Below are positions 34,600 through 43,544 of a DNA stretch of 64,000 nucleotides, one piece after another; position 1 is the first letter of the stretch, and each line of letters starts with the position of its first letter. The notes below the pieces were generated by a model that was not told the origin of the DNA, did not search any database, and was given only the letters and a program-made list of their open reading frames with translations. Both the position numbers and the translations under genes were made by a program. The DNA is from Chitinophagaceae bacterium (GTDB lineage Bacteria > Bacteroidota > Bacteroidia > Chitinophagales > Chitinophagaceae): contig JALHRP010000011.1 of assembly GCA_022841365.1 (NCBI GenBank), positions 1-64,000 on the forward strand, in the 5' to 3' direction.

Positions 34600-35721
34600 C
34601 TAATTTAAACTCTTTTGAATCATTTGTATAAAATCATCAAACAGGTAACGGCTGTCGTGTGGGCCGGGCGTGCTTTCCGGGTGATGTTGTACAGAAAATG
34701 CAGGACGGTCTTTCAAACGAATTCCTTCAATAGAACCATCGTTGAGATTGATATGTGTGATCTCCACATTCTCTGCTTTACGCACAGCTTCGGGATCAAC
34801 ACCAAAGCCATGGTTCTGTGTGGTGATCTCACACAAACCTGTGATCATATTCTTCACCGGATGATTTAATCCTCTGTGTCCGTGATGCATTTTAAATGTA
34901 GGAATATCGTTTGCTAAAGCCAGTAACTGATGCCCCAGACAAATACCAAAGGTTGGTTTCTTTTCGTTGATGATACCTTTTACTGTTTCAATGGCATAGT
35001 CCATACTTGCAGGATCGCCGGGACCATTGGAGATAAAATATCCATTTGGATTAAATGCTTTCAGTTCTTCCAGTTTGGTTTTTGCAGGAAATACTTTCAG
35101 GTAAGCACCACGATCAACCATGCATTGCAGAATGTTGAGCTTTGTACCATAATCCATCACAGCAATTCGCACTTCAGCTTTTTCATCGCCCATTGTAAAT
35201 GCTTCTTTGGTACTAACGGTGCTGGCCAGCTCCAGTCCTTCCATTGACGGAACCTTTGCCAACTCTTCTTTCAGTTTTGCTTCGTCTAATATTTCAGATG
35301 AAATGATACAGTTCATGGCACCTTTCGTACGCACATGTGATACCAACGCTCTGGTATCTACATGTTCAATAGCTACGATGTTTTGCGATTCGAGGTATTG
35401 CTGCAACGAATGATCTGCAAAATATCTTGAATAACGATCTTCGAGATTACGGCCAATCAATCCTTTAATTTTTACACTGCTGCTCTCCACATCTTTTACA
35501 AATGTGCCATAGTTCCCCGTGTGCACATTGTTCATAATAATCACCTGACCGGTGTAGCTGGGATCGGTAAATACTTCCTGGTAACCTGTCATGCCGGTGT
35601 TGAAACAAATTTCACCGGTGGTGGTTCCAATCTTTCCAAATGCTTTTCCGTAAAAAACATTTCCATCTTCCAGAATCAGGATGGCTGTTTGATTTCCTGT
35701 TTGTGTATGTGGTTGTGTCAT
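34600..35721 (-). CDS. carA: carbamoyl-phosphate synthase small subunit (CarA)
   Basis: Glutamine amidotransferase subunit that feeds ammonia to CarB for arginine and pyrimidine synthesis. N-terminal CPSase domain: GEICFNTGMTGYQEVFTDPSY. Class I amidotransferase domain: FISNGPGDP, the catalytic cysteine in GICLGHQLLA, and His-Glu in QHHPESTPGP. The start at 35721 (MTQPHTQTGNQ) is preferred because an upstream ATG lies inside the terminator region of the ribosomal operon. carB is not in the window. Confidence 0.96.
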   Translation of the reverse strand: MTQPHTQTGNQTAILILEDGNVFYGKAFGKIGTTTGEICFNTGMTGYQEVFTDPSYTGQVIIMNNVHTGNYGTFVKDVESSSVKIKGLIGRNLEDRYSRYFADHSLQQYLESQNIVAIEHVDTRALVSHVRTKGAMNCIISSEILDEAKLKEELAKVPSMEGLELASTVSTKEAFTMGDEKAEVRIAVMDYGTKLNILQCMVDRGAYLKVFPAKTKLEELKAFNPNGYFISNGPGDPASMDYAIETVKGIINEKKPTFGICLGHQLLALANDIPTFKMHHGHRGLNHPVKNMITGLCEITTQNHGFGVDPEAVRKAENVEITHINLNDGSIEGIRLKDRPAFSVQHHPESTPGPHDSRYLFDDFIQMIQKSLN

Positions 35722-35732
35722 AATTATGGTGC

Positions 35733-35769
35733 AAAATAAAAGAGGCAGAACCAAATGTCCTGCCTCTGT
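35733..35769 (-). terminator. terminator of the ribosomal protein / rpoA operon
   Basis: On the minus strand, GAGGCAG and CTGCCTC arms enclose a loop and are followed by TTTTATTTT. It lies 25 bases beyond the rplQ stop. Confidence 0.85.
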
Positions 35770-35793
35770 ATCAAAAACTTTTCAACATGATTA

Positions 35794-36300
35794 TTATTCA
35801 GCTGATTTTTCTTCTTTCGTTTCTTCAGCAGCAGGAGCAACAGCTTCATCGGCTTTTGCTTCAACTTTTTTCTTTGCACTACCTGCACGACGTGTTTTCT
35901 TAGCAGGAGCAGCAGCTTCACCTTTTCCTTTACCGTAGATTTCGTTGAAATCAACCAGTTCAATCATGGCTTTTTCTGCATTATCACCGGTACGGATACC
36001 CAACTTAAGGATACGTGTATAACCACCTGGGCGGCTGGCAATTTTCTCTGCAACCGTGCTAAACAGTTCAGTAACTGCTTCTTTGTTTTGTAAGTAGCTG
36101 AACACAATACGACGAGAGTGCGTAGAGTTGTCTTTTGATTTTGTAATGATTGGCTCAATCCAGGTGCGTAACGCTTTTGCCTTTGTTAAGGTAGTTACGA
36201 TACGTTTGTGCTGGATCAGTTCGATGGCCAGATTTGTCAGTAACGCTTTTCTGTGAGAGGCGGTTCTGCTCAGATTTTTGATTTTGTCTCCGTGACGCAT
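35794..36300 (-). CDS. rplQ: 50S ribosomal protein L17
   Basis: A 168-residue protein. The L17 core ([58 protein letters not shown]) occupies the first ~125 residues. A C-terminal alanine/lysine/glutamate-rich tail follows, as often seen in Bacteroidota L17. It is the last gene of the infA-to-rplQ operon. Confidence 0.97.
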   Translation of the reverse strand: MRHGDKIKNLSRTASHRKALLTNLAIELIQHKRIVTTLTKAKALRTWIEPIITKSKDNSTHSRRIVFSYLQNKEAVTELFSTVAEKIASRPGGYTRILKLGIRTGDNAEKAMIELVDFNEIYGKGKGEAAAPAKKTRRAGSAKKKVEAKADEAVAPAAEETKEEKSAE

Positions 36301-36429
36301 GACTTGTTAATTTGAAGATTTGAAAATTGATGAATTTGAAAATTCATCTCTTCACAAACCCGTTAGTGAATAAGCTATACCGTGTCAGGAATTATAGCTT
36401 TTAAAATTTATAAAACTGCTGCCTTTCTT

Positions 36430-36463
36430 TCCCCTCCCCTCGGGGGAGGATGGGTGGGGCCTT
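36430..36463. repeat. palindromic repeat at the rpoA 3' end
   Basis: CCCCTCCCCTCGGGGGAGG then GGGTGGGGCC. Confidence 0.65.
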
Positions 36464-37462
36464 TTAATCAATATTATCCAATCCCATTTTATGAAGATCC
36501 ATACCAAAGTGTAAGCCTCTTTCGCCTAACACCTGCTCAATTTCAGCCAATGATTTTTGACCGAAGTTGCGGAACTTCATCAGGTCTTCCTGCTCGTACT
36601 GTACCAATTCACTTAATGAATTGATCTTAGCAGCTTTTAAGCAGTTGAAAGCACGTACAGAAAGATCGAGGTCTTCCAACGGCGTCTTCAATACCTTACG
36701 CAGTTGCAGCATTTGCTCATCAACCACATCTTCTTTCTTCTCTTCCTTATTATCAAACGTGATGTTTTCATCCGTAATGATCATCAGGTGCTGAATCAGA
36801 ATGCGGCTTGCCTGCTTTACAGCTTCTTCAGGATGAATTGTACCATCAGTTACAACATCCATGATCAGTTTTTCAAAATCTGTACGCTGTTCAACACGGG
36901 TGTTTTCAATCAGGTACTTTACATTTTTGATGGGTGTAAAGATGGCATCAGTAGCAATAAAGCCAAATGGTGCATCTTTTGGTTTGTTATCTTCTGCAGG
37001 AACATAACCACGACCTTTCGCAATGTTGATTTCAATATCAAGTTTTGAACTTGGATCCATGGTGCAAATAAGCAACTCAGGATTCATTACTTCAAAGCTC
37101 TGTGTAGCTTCACCAATATTGGCAGCAGTAAATTCTGTTTTATTCTTCAGGCTCAAAGTGATTTTTTCATGACTTACATCATGTTCCACTTTCTTTTTAA
37201 AACGAACCTGTTTCAGGTTCAGGATAATTTCAACCACGTCTTCGCTGATGCCTTTAATGGTTGCAAACTCATGATCGGCTCCCTCAATCTTAATGCCCAC
37301 AATAGCATAGCCTTCCAGTGAATTTAACAACACACGGCGTAATGCGTTACCAATGGTAACACCGTAGCCTGGTTCAAGCGGACGAAATTCAAACTGTGCT
37401 TCGAAATCATTTGCTTTCTGAAGAACAATTTTGTCGGGTTTTACGAAATTCAAAATAGCCAT
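36464..37462 (-). CDS. rpoA: DNA-directed RNA polymerase subunit alpha
   Basis: A 332-residue subunit with intact N-terminal assembly domain (EPGYGVTIGNALRRVLLNSLEGYAIVGIKI, KGRGYVPAEDNK) and C-terminal domain (LDLSVRAFNCLKAAKINSL, RNFGQKSLAEIEQVL). It lies between rpsD and rplQ as in most bacteria. A palindromic repeat directly abuts its stop codon and another lies in the rpsD-rpoA spacer. Confidence 0.98.
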   Translation of the reverse strand: MAILNFVKPDKIVLQKANDFEAQFEFRPLEPGYGVTIGNALRRVLLNSLEGYAIVGIKIEGADHEFATIKGISEDVVEIILNLKQVRFKKKVEHDVSHEKITLSLKNKTEFTAANIGEATQSFEVMNPELLICTMDPSSKLDIEINIAKGRGYVPAEDNKPKDAPFGFIATDAIFTPIKNVKYLIENTRVEQRTDFEKLIMDVVTDGTIHPEEAVKQASRILIQHLMIITDENITFDNKEEKKEDVVDEQMLQLRKVLKTPLEDLDLSVRAFNCLKAAKINSLSELVQYEQEDLMKFRNFGQKSLAEIEQVLGERGLHFGMDLHKMGLDNID

Positions 37463-37484
37463 ATTGAAGTTTCTGTTTTTATTT

Positions 37485-37508
37485 GCCCCTATCCCCTAAA
37501 GGGGGACA
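37485..37508. repeat. short palindromic repeat between rpsD and rpoA, copy 1
   Basis: GCCCCTATCCCCTAAAGGGG. Confidence 0.6.
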
Positions 37509-37547
37509 AAAGCGGTTATAAACTTTTGAATATAGTTCAGCTCCCGG

Positions 37548-37575
37548 TTCCCCCTTCAGGGGGCGGAGGGGGCTT
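37548..37575. repeat. palindromic repeat between rpsD and rpoA, copy 2
   Basis: GTTCCCCCTTCAGGGGGCGG then AGGGGGCT, next to the rpsD stop. Confidence 0.7.
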
Positions 37576-37576
37576 C

Positions 37577-38182
37577 TTACTTGCTGTACAATTCCACAAT
37601 CAGTTGCTCCTTGATATTCTCAGGAACACTTTCACGCTCAGGAAATGCAATGAAGGTACCTTTCAGTTCTGCTTCATTCCAGTCTAACCAGCTGAACTTA
37701 GGATTTTTTCCTTTTACCATGCCGGTAACAGAAACATTATCCTTGCTCTTATCTTTTAAAGAAATTACATCGCCGGGTTGCAGACTGAAAGAAGGAACGT
37801 TTACCACTTCTCCATTTACAGTTACGTGTTTGTGACTAACAAGCTGGCGTGCAGCAGGACGGCTTGGAGCTATACCCAAACGGTAAATTGCATTATCCAA
37901 ACGTGCTTCCAGCAAACGGATCAGGTTTTCACCTGTAACACCCTTTAAACGGGCAGCTTCATCAAATGTTTTACGGAATTGTTTTTCCAGCAAGCCATAG
38001 GTGTATTTGGCTTTTTGCTTTTCACGCAGCTGTAAAGCGTATTCACCTAAAGTTTTACGTTTACGTTGTGCGCCGTGTTGGCCGGGAGGGTTGCTGTTTT
38101 TGTTCAACCATTTCCCATTTCCTAAAATTGGCTCACCGAAAATACGGGAGATCTTGGTCTTTGGACCAGTGTAACGTGCCAT
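37577..38182 (-). CDS. rpsD: 30S ribosomal protein S4
   Basis: A 201-residue S4 with the zinc-free N-terminus (ARYTGPKTKISRIFGEPI), the RQFRKTFDEAARLKGVTGENLIRLLE segment and the S4 RNA-binding domain (RPAARQLVSHKHVTVNG). Primary 16S-binding and assembly protein. Normal length. Confidence 0.98.
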   Translation of the reverse strand: MARYTGPKTKISRIFGEPILGNGKWLNKNSNPPGQHGAQRKRKTLGEYALQLREKQKAKYTYGLLEKQFRKTFDEAARLKGVTGENLIRLLEARLDNAIYRLGIAPSRPAARQLVSHKHVTVNGEVVNVPSFSLQPGDVISLKDKSKDNVSVTGMVKGKNPKFSWLDWNEAELKGTFIAFPERESVPENIKEQLIVELYSK

Positions 38183-38329
38183 AGTTTTTATTCATTTACG
38201 CTTTTTAGAAACCGGTGAGCTGATCGGTAAAAGCGTTAAAAAATTAATCAGTCACCCTTTGTTAAAATGAATGAATCTTGGCGATTCAAATATGTCTTGC
38301 CTTTTCTCCCTTTCAGGAGATCGGGGCTA

Positions 38330-38734
38330 TTAAACTCTTCTCTTCTTCGGAGGACGACAACCATTGTGTGGTAAAGGAGTAACGTCTTTAATCATTGCTA
38401 CTTCAATACCTGATTGTGCCAAAGCACGGATGGCGCTTTCACGACCGGAACCCGGACCTTTTACAAATACATCAACACGTTTAACACCTGCGTCAAACGC
38501 TTTTTTAGCTGCTTCTGCAGATGCTACCTGTGCAGCATAAGGTGTATTTTTCTTGGAACCTTTAAAGCCCATTTTGCCGGCGCTGCTCCAGGAAATAACC
38601 TGTCCCTGCTTGTTGGTTAAGCTGATGATAATGTTGTTGAAACTTGCAGTAATGTGTGCATCACCATGTGAATCCACTTTTACTACTCTTTTTTTGGCGG
38701 CTGCTTTTGCGCTAACCTGTTGAGATTTTGCCAT
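38330..38734 (-). CDS. rpsK: 30S ribosomal protein S11
   Basis: A 134-residue S11 with the conserved [50 protein letters not shown] and C-terminal [13 protein letters not shown]. Operon position between rpsM and rpsD is standard. Its stop codon lies within a short repeat copy. Confidence 0.98.
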   Translation of the reverse strand: MAKSQQVSAKAAAKKRVVKVDSHGDAHITASFNNIIISLTNKQGQVISWSSAGKMGFKGSKKNTPYAAQVASAEAAKKAFDAGVKRVDVFVKGPGSGRESAIRALAQSGIEVAMIKDVTPLPHNGCRPPKKRRV

Positions 38735-38871
38735 AATTGAAAACCGAGGTAATCATTTGTTTTAAAATTATCCCGCTTTCAGCGGGACCAGATCAACACT
38801 CCATCTGCACCAAACATCTGTAATTGATCTGAAAGAACCGGTGCATATTGTTAAGGCCCAAGTTTCAAAAC

Positions 38872-38902
38872 ACAAGGTACAAGCTTAAAACCTGTACCTT
38901 GT
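38872..38902. repeat. inverted repeat between rpsM and rpsK
   Basis: ACAAGGTACA at 38872-38881 and TGTACCTTGT at 38893-38902 are perfect 10-bp arms around an 11-base loop; weaker pairing (TTTCAAAACACAAG against CTTGTTTCTTGTG) may extend it. It lies within the ribosomal operon and has no run of Ts after the stem, so it is more likely a mobile repeat than a terminator. Confidence 0.6.
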
Positions 38903-38919
38903 TTCTTGTGCCGTTAAGC

Positions 38920-39300
38920 TTATTTCTTAGCTGCTTTCTTCTTACCTGCAACTGTCTTACGTTTACCTTTACGTGTGCGGCTGTTTGTTTTGGTACGCTG
39001 ACCACGAACGGGTAATCCTTTACGGTGACGTAAGCCACGGTAGCAGGCAATATCAAGCAAACGCTTGATGCTCATTTGCACTTCACTACGCAACTGACCT
39101 TCTACCTTAAACTCATTAGTAATGGTGTTACGAATTGCATTCAATTCGTCATCATTCCACTGGTTTACTTTTTTATTCACGTCAATACCTGCTTTTTCCA
39201 GGATATAACGGGCAGTAGAAGGACCAATACCATAAATATAGGTAAGTCCTATTTCTCCTCTTTTGTTCTTTGGTAAATCAACACCGGCAATACGAGCCAT
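38920..39300 (-). CDS. rpsM: 30S ribosomal protein S13
   Basis: A 126-residue S13 with [29 protein letters not shown] at the start and the C-terminal [27 protein letters not shown] motif. Second to third gene of the operon, after rpmJ. Confidence 0.98.
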   Translation of the reverse strand: MARIAGVDLPKNKRGEIGLTYIYGIGPSTARYILEKAGIDVNKKVNQWNDDELNAIRNTITNEFKVEGQLRSEVQMSIKRLLDIACYRGLRHRKGLPVRGQRTKTNSRTRKGKRKTVAGKKKAAKK

Positions 39301-39332
39301 AACTTATTTTACTTTTATTGTTGTTTGTATCA

Positions 39333-39400
39333 AATTCCAAAATCCAAATTCCAAAATCCAAATATTCTGCTTGTGATTTGGTTTTTGGGTTTTGAATCTT
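39333..39400. repeat. CAAATTCCAAAATC-type repeat between rpmJ and rpsM
   Basis: Tandem AAATTCCAAAATCC words are followed by the complementary TTTGGTTTTTGGGTTTTG. They form a loose inverted repeat that fills the spacer. A similar sequence occurs at about 25974-26010. Confidence 0.5.
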
Positions 39401-39406
39401 CAGCAA

Positions 39407-39523
39407 TTATCCCTGACGCTGCTTAAAGCGGGGATTCTTTTTGTTAATGACATACAGGCGGCCTTTTCTGCGTACAATCTTGCAGTCAACGCTGCGCTTT
39501 TTAATGGATGCTCTAACTTTCAT
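39407..39523 (-). CDS. rpmJ: 50S ribosomal protein L36, zinc-ligand-poor form
   Basis: A 38-residue ORF read from an ATG at 39523: [20 protein letters not shown] to the ending KQRQG. It matches L36 over its full length. Only one of the usual zinc ligands (Cys14) remains; the positions of Cys11, Cys27 and His33 are Ser, Asn and Phe. This is the zinc-independent variant, and it is common in Bacteroidota (recalled). It lies between infA and rpsM. Confidence 0.95.
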   Translation of the reverse strand: MKVRASIKKRSVDCKIVRRKGRLYVINKKNPRFKQRQG

Positions 39524-39569
39524 CGTTTTTTATTTTCTGCGTGAAGCTTTCGGCTTTTGGCGTTCAGCA

Positions 39570-39788
39570 TTATTTATACCTGAAAATGATCCTACCCCTG
39601 CTCAAGTCGTACGGACTCATCTCCACTCCTACCTTATCACCGGGAAGAATACGGATGTAATGCATCCTCATTTTTCCTGAGATGGTGGCCAGTATTTCAT
39701 GTCCGTTTTCAAGCTGTACCCGAAACATAGCATTACTTAATGCTTCTAAAATTTTTCCGTCCTGCTTAATGAGTGCTTGTTTCGCCAT
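39570..39788 (-). CDS. infA: translation initiation factor IF-1
   Basis: A 72-residue OB-fold protein: [52 protein letters not shown]. First gene visible in the operon. secY and map, which usually precede it, are absent, and a promoter element lies 14 bases upstream. Confidence 0.97.
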   Translation of the reverse strand: MAKQALIKQDGKILEALSNAMFRVQLENGHEILATISGKMRMHYIRILPGDKVGVEMSPYDLSRGRIIFRYK

Positions 39789-39802
39789 ACTTTTTGGGGT
39801 CG

Positions 39803-39810
39803 CAAAGATA
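39803..39810 (-). promoter_or_regulatory. candidate promoter of the infA operon
   Basis: On the minus strand TATCTTTG matches the TAnnTTTG element 14 bases before the infA ATG. TTTGTA lies 22 bases further upstream as a possible -33 box. Confidence 0.55.
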
Positions 39811-39842
39811 GGAGGATTTCCGGAAAAGAATACAAAAAAATA

Positions 39843-39885
39843 AGCCCCGGCAGCAATTTCTAAAAAAAATTACTGAACCGGGGGC
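39843..39885 (-). terminator. terminator of the 39908 gene
   Basis: On the minus strand a long stem (GCCCCCGG...CCGGGGC with AGTAATTT/AAATTGCT inner pairing) is followed by TTATTTTTTT. It separates this gene from infA. Confidence 0.8.
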
Positions 39886-39907
39886 AAAAATAGTTTTTTT
39901 TCAATGC

Positions 39908-40315
39908 TTACATGGCATCTGCAGTAAGGTGCACCTTGGTCATTTGCAGATAATAATTCTGTAGCTGATGAACAGAAAGTGGTTGATTTACATGGCGTTT
40001 ATCTTCTCTGTACCAGAAATGCAGGTTATTGAAATCGTCTTTCTTTTCTAATTGCACCCTGAAAGCTCCTTTCATATATTTAACGGAGCCATTCTCTTCA
40101 TCCTGGCGCTGAAAGCTTAGTTTTTGCAGCGAACTGTCGTTAAGCGGTATGGGATGAAGGGCTTCGCCTCCGTACCAAAATTCATTTTGTCCGTTGGTGA
40201 GTACCTTGGCTAATTTTTGACCCATATTTACTTCCAGCACCTCTCCTTCCATATGAGTACCGTCAAAATCAACCATAACCATATCACCTTCTTTGAGTTC
40301 AGAAATTTTTATCAT
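39908..40315 (-). CDS. hypothetical protein
   Basis: A 135-residue soluble protein beginning MIKISELKEGDMVMVDFDGTHMEGEVLEV, a pattern like a small SH3/KOW-type barrel. A second half (YMKGAFRVQLEKKDDFNNLHFWYRED, LSVHQLQNYYLQMT) resembles conserved Chitinophagaceae proteins of unknown function. It is single and has its own terminator. No function can be assigned. Confidence 0.7.
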   Translation of the reverse strand: MIKISELKEGDMVMVDFDGTHMEGEVLEVNMGQKLAKVLTNGQNEFWYGGEALHPIPLNDSSLQKLSFQRQDEENGSVKYMKGAFRVQLEKKDDFNNLHFWYREDKRHVNQPLSVHQLQNYYLQMTKVHLTADAM

Positions 40316-40457
40316 AGCAAAATCGTTTTATGCTTCAATTTAATACATTTTACAATGTTTGCAAACGCTTTCAAAAAAAGGAACGTTTTAGGCCAGACAG
40401 GAAAAAGATGGGACTTGCAGGCATTAAATTTGCTCGGGATTGATTAAATTACTGTTT

Positions 40458-41882
40458 ATGATCCAATCTCTTTACAACCAACGGAAAAATTTTACTGCTT
40501 TTGTTCTTTCTCTCTTTATACTTTCTTCTTCAACGGGACAGCCAATTATTAATTATCAGCCGGTCATTACCGGACTTTCACAGCCGGTAGACATTGTTAA
40601 TGCAGGAGATGGCAGCATCCGGATTTTTGTTGTTGAACAGGGCGGTGTAATTAAAGTCTTTAATTCATCGTACACCTTGCTGGGTACTTTTCTTACAGTA
40701 ACAGGTATTGCTACCGGAGGTGAACAAGGGTTGTTGAGTCTGGCTTTTCATCCCAACTATGAAAGCAACGGTTTTTTTTGGGTGTATTATACCAACGGTG
40801 CAGGCGATCTGGAAGTAAGCAGATACAAAGTAAGCAGCGGTAATGCCAACCAGGCCGATGTAAATTCTAAACAGGTTGTGATCACCATTCCACATCCCGG
40901 GCAAACGAATCATAATGGAGCTAAGTTGAATTTTGGAAATGATGGATTTCTCTACTTTGCAACAGGTGATGGTGGTGGCGGCGGCGATGCCAACAACAAT
41001 GCACAAAATGGAAATTCGCTGTTAGGTAAAATGATCCGTATAAATGTTTCCACAGGAACAACTGCTCCTTATTATACAGTACCTGCAGACAATCCATTTG
41101 TTTCTAACCCGAATGTGTTGGATGAAATCTGGGCTCTTGGTTTACGCAATCCCTTTCGCTGGAGCTTTGACCGCACAACCAATGACATGTGGATTGGCGA
41201 TGTAGGTCAGGATGCAAGAGAAGAAATTAATTACAGAGCAGCAGGCAGCACAGGTGGTATTAATTACGGATGGCGTTGTTACGAAGGCAACCTGCCATAT
41301 AATACAAACGGCTGCCTACCTTCAACCAACTATGTTTTTCCTTTGTACGATTATGTGAATCCAAATCCCGGTGCAGCATCTGTTACGGGCGGTTATGTGT
41401 ACAGAGGTGCTATGCATGCATCTATGCAGGGCTATTATTTTGCAACAGATATTTACAGTGGCAATCTGTATAAAATAAATACAGCAGGCTTTACCACAAC
41501 AGTACAAACCGGTTTACAAAATCTGGTTGTGGGTTTTGGTGAAACAGAAAGCGGAGAACTGTTGAATGTTTCATTAAACGGTAGTGCCTATTCAGTTGTG
41601 CCCAATACCGCAACTTCAGTAAACGACATCAATAACAACGAACGAAAACCGTTCATTTATCCTTCTGTTATTAATGGAAACAGATTTACAATACAGTTAC
41701 CTGTTGCATATGAGCAGTTGCAGATTATCAACAGCACAGGTGCAATCATTCAGCAACAAACAATTGCAGGAAGAACAGGTAATACAGAAATTACCTTAAC
41801 CAGTGTTGCTGCCGGCATGTACACTGTTCGCCTTACAGGAAAAGGAAAAGTATTTACAGGAAAAATTATTGTACTGCAGTAG
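40458..41882 (+). CDS. secreted PQQ-dependent sugar dehydrogenase with T9SS sorting domain
   Basis: About 474 residues. A signal peptide (to ~STGQP) is followed by a six-bladed soluble glucose/sorbosone dehydrogenase propeller: GLSQPVDIVNAGDGSIRIFVVEQGG, GEQGLLSLAFHPNY, HNGAKLNFGNDGFLYFATGDGGGGGD, LGLRNPFRWSFD, GDVGQDAREEINY. The last ~80 residues (FIYPSVINGNRFTI, ITLTSVAAGMYTVRL, GKIIVLQ) form a type A C-terminal sorting domain, so the protein is probably exported across the outer membrane. The exact sugar is unknown. TAAATTTG lies 26 bases upstream of the start. Confidence 0.88.
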   Translation: MIQSLYNQRKNFTAFVLSLFILSSSTGQPIINYQPVITGLSQPVDIVNAGDGSIRIFVVEQGGVIKVFNSSYTLLGTFLTVTGIATGGEQGLLSLAFHPNYESNGFFWVYYTNGAGDLEVSRYKVSSGNANQADVNSKQVVITIPHPGQTNHNGAKLNFGNDGFLYFATGDGGGGGDANNNAQNGNSLLGKMIRINVSTGTTAPYYTVPADNPFVSNPNVLDEIWALGLRNPFRWSFDRTTNDMWIGDVGQDAREEINYRAAGSTGGINYGWRCYEGNLPYNTNGCLPSTNYVFPLYDYVNPNPGAASVTGGYVYRGAMHASMQGYYFATDIYSGNLYKINTAGFTTTVQTGLQNLVVGFGETESGELLNVSLNGSAYSVVPNTATSVNDINNNERKPFIYPSVINGNRFTIQLPVAYEQLQIINSTGAIIQQQTIAGRTGNTEITLTSVAAGMYTVRLTGKGKVFTGKIIVLQ

Positions 41883-41957
41883 AAGAAAGGTTTTTTTGTT
41901 CTGCATGTTTAGTTGAATTGTGGCCTGGATTTTGCAAAAAATGTGTATTCTGTAACA

Positions 41958-42311
41958 ATGCACATTTATCAAATTTTCATTGCCGTCGTTGTTACCTGTT
42001 CGCTTGCAGCATGTACAGGAACAAAAACAGCTGCAACAAAAAAAACTGTTACCCGGAAAATGGTGAATGGTTATCAACTGCAGGTATTAAACACCACCGA
42101 CAGAAACGAAGCTTTAAAAGCAAAATCATTACTGCTATCAAAATATCCGCAGCAGAAAACATTTCTATTGTTTCAAACGCCTTACTATAAAATACGGTTT
42201 GGACATTTTGTAACCCAGACCGAAGCAGTCAATTACCAGAAAAAAATTAAATCACATTTTACCAATGTATTTGTGATACCTGCAAAATTTGAAGTGAAGG
42301 TGGAAGAGTAA
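41958..42311 (+). CDS. SPOR domain lipoprotein
   Basis: A 117-residue protein with a signal and lipobox (CSLAAC) followed by a short linker and one SPOR-like domain (GYQLQVLNTTDRNEALKAKSLLLSKYP, YYKIRFGHFVTQTEAVNYQKKIK, NVFVIPAKFEV). SPOR domains bind denuded septal peptidoglycan. The start at 41958 is chosen for the signal peptide. It faces hmgA across a shared terminator. Confidence 0.82.
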   Translation: MHIYQIFIAVVVTCSLAACTGTKTAATKKTVTRKMVNGYQLQVLNTTDRNEALKAKSLLLSKYPQQKTFLLFQTPYYKIRFGHFVTQTEAVNYQKKIKSHFTNVFVIPAKFEVKVEE

Positions 42312-42326
42312 AACCTCTTGACAACA

Positions 42327-42365
42327 AAAGAGAGAAAAGAATTTTCAATCCTTTTCTCTCTTTCT
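42327..42365. terminator. bidirectional terminator between the SPOR gene and hmgA
   Basis: AGAGAGAAAAG and CTTTTCTCTCT arms around an 11-base loop, with T-rich ends on both strands. Confidence 0.8.
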
Positions 42366-42386
42366 TCTTTTTGTTATTCTTATTTC

Positions 42387-43544
42387 CTACTCAGCCCAAC
42401 TCATTACATAATTTCCATTTTCAATTTCCAGTGCCTGCTTCGTTAACATCAACGGTCGGAAAGTATCTACCATCACCGCTAACTCTTTGGTTTCTTTTTT
42501 ACCAATACTTTTTTCAACAGCACCGGGGTGTGGACCATGTGGTATGCCGGCGGGATGCAAGGTGATCATGCCTCTTGTTACATTTTTTCGACTCATAAAA
42601 TCGCCGTCTATATAATAAATCACTTCATCACTATCAATATTGCTGTGGTTATATGGAGCAGGGATAGCGTTTGGATGATAATCGTATAACCTGGGTACAA
42701 AGGAGCAAACTACAAACGCATTAGTTTCAAATGTTTGATGTACAGGTGGCGGCTGATGTACCCGACCGGTGATGGGTTCAAAATCATGAATGGAAAAAAT
42801 ATACGGATAGCAGCAACCATCCCATCCCACAACATCAAACGGATGTGTTCCATAATGCAAACCATATAACATTCCTTTCTTCTTTGCACGGATAAGAAAA
42901 TCGCCCTGCTCATCATGTGTTTTAAGATCCTGCGGTGTTCTGATATCCCGTTCACAATAAGGCGAATGCTCCATCAACTGTCCAAACTTACTCATATAAC
43001 GTTTGGGATAACGGAGCGGCGTAAACGATTCAACAATAAACAAACGGTTCTTATCATCATTAAATTCAATCTGATAAATGGTTCCTCTGGGCAACACAAT
43101 ATAATCACCATAACCAAACGGCAATTCACCGTATTGTGTTTTCACCGTACCACTTCCTTCATGTACAAAAATCAACTCATCTGCATCGGTATTTTTATAG
43201 AAATAATCTTTTGTTCCGCTGGTTGGTGCAGCCAATACAATATGGCAATCGTTATTAACCAGCACCGGCACACGGCTTTTTAAAAACTCTCCGCCCGGTT
43301 TAATATTGAATCCTTCAAAACAACGGTGCTGCAGCATTTTCTCTTCGGCAATAACAGGCGATACGTCTATCTGCGGTTCTGTTTTAATAATCTGTGTGGG
43401 AGGATGGCAATGATAGAGCAACGAATAATCATCGCTGAATCCTTCAGTTGAAAATAATTGTTCGCTGTACAATCCACCATCGGGCTTGCGGAACTGTGTA
43501 TGACGTTTGTGGGGAATCGTTCCCAGTTTATAATAATGCGGCAT
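42387..43544 (-). CDS. hmgA: homogentisate 1,2-dioxygenase
   Basis: Iron enzyme that opens the ring of homogentisate in tyrosine and phenylalanine breakdown. The 385-residue protein has HGD motifs: YKNTDADELIFVHEGSG, PFGYGDYIVLPRGTIYQIEF, GWDGCCYPYIFSIHDFEPITGRVHQPPPVHQTFE and HPAGIPHGPHPGAVE, which include the probable iron ligands. It is shorter than the human/Pseudomonas enzyme and matches the Bacteroidota form. No other catabolic genes of the pathway are adjacent. Confidence 0.9.
   Translation of the reverse strand: MPHYYKLGTIPHKRHTQFRKPDGGLYSEQLFSTEGFSDDYSLLYHCHPPTQIIKTEPQIDVSPVIAEEKMLQHRCFEGFNIKPGGEFLKSRVPVLVNNDCHIVLAAPTSGTKDYFYKNTDADELIFVHEGSGTVKTQYGELPFGYGDYIVLPRGTIYQIEFNDDKNRLFIVESFTPLRYPKRYMSKFGQLMEHSPYCERDIRTPQDLKTHDEQGDFLIRAKKKGMLYGLHYGTHPFDVVGWDGCCYPYIFSIHDFEPITGRVHQPPPVHQTFETNAFVVCSFVPRLYDYHPNAIPAPYNHSNIDSDEVIYYIDGDFMSRKNVTRGMITLHPAGIPHGPHPGAVEKSIGKKETKELAVMVDTFRPLMLTKQALEIENGNYVMSWAE

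Noticed and set aside
38872-38902. Transcription terminator between rpsM and rpsK
   Set aside because: A stem is present but no T-run follows it on the minus strand, and ending transcription here would cut off essential downstream genes.
40440-40457. Upstream starts of ORFs such as the sugar dehydrogenase at 40440, mtaB at 7139, carA at 35754, parB at 57941 and the TonB receptor at 49806
   Set aside because: Family N-termini or signal peptides begin at the later start, so the extensions are chance open frame.
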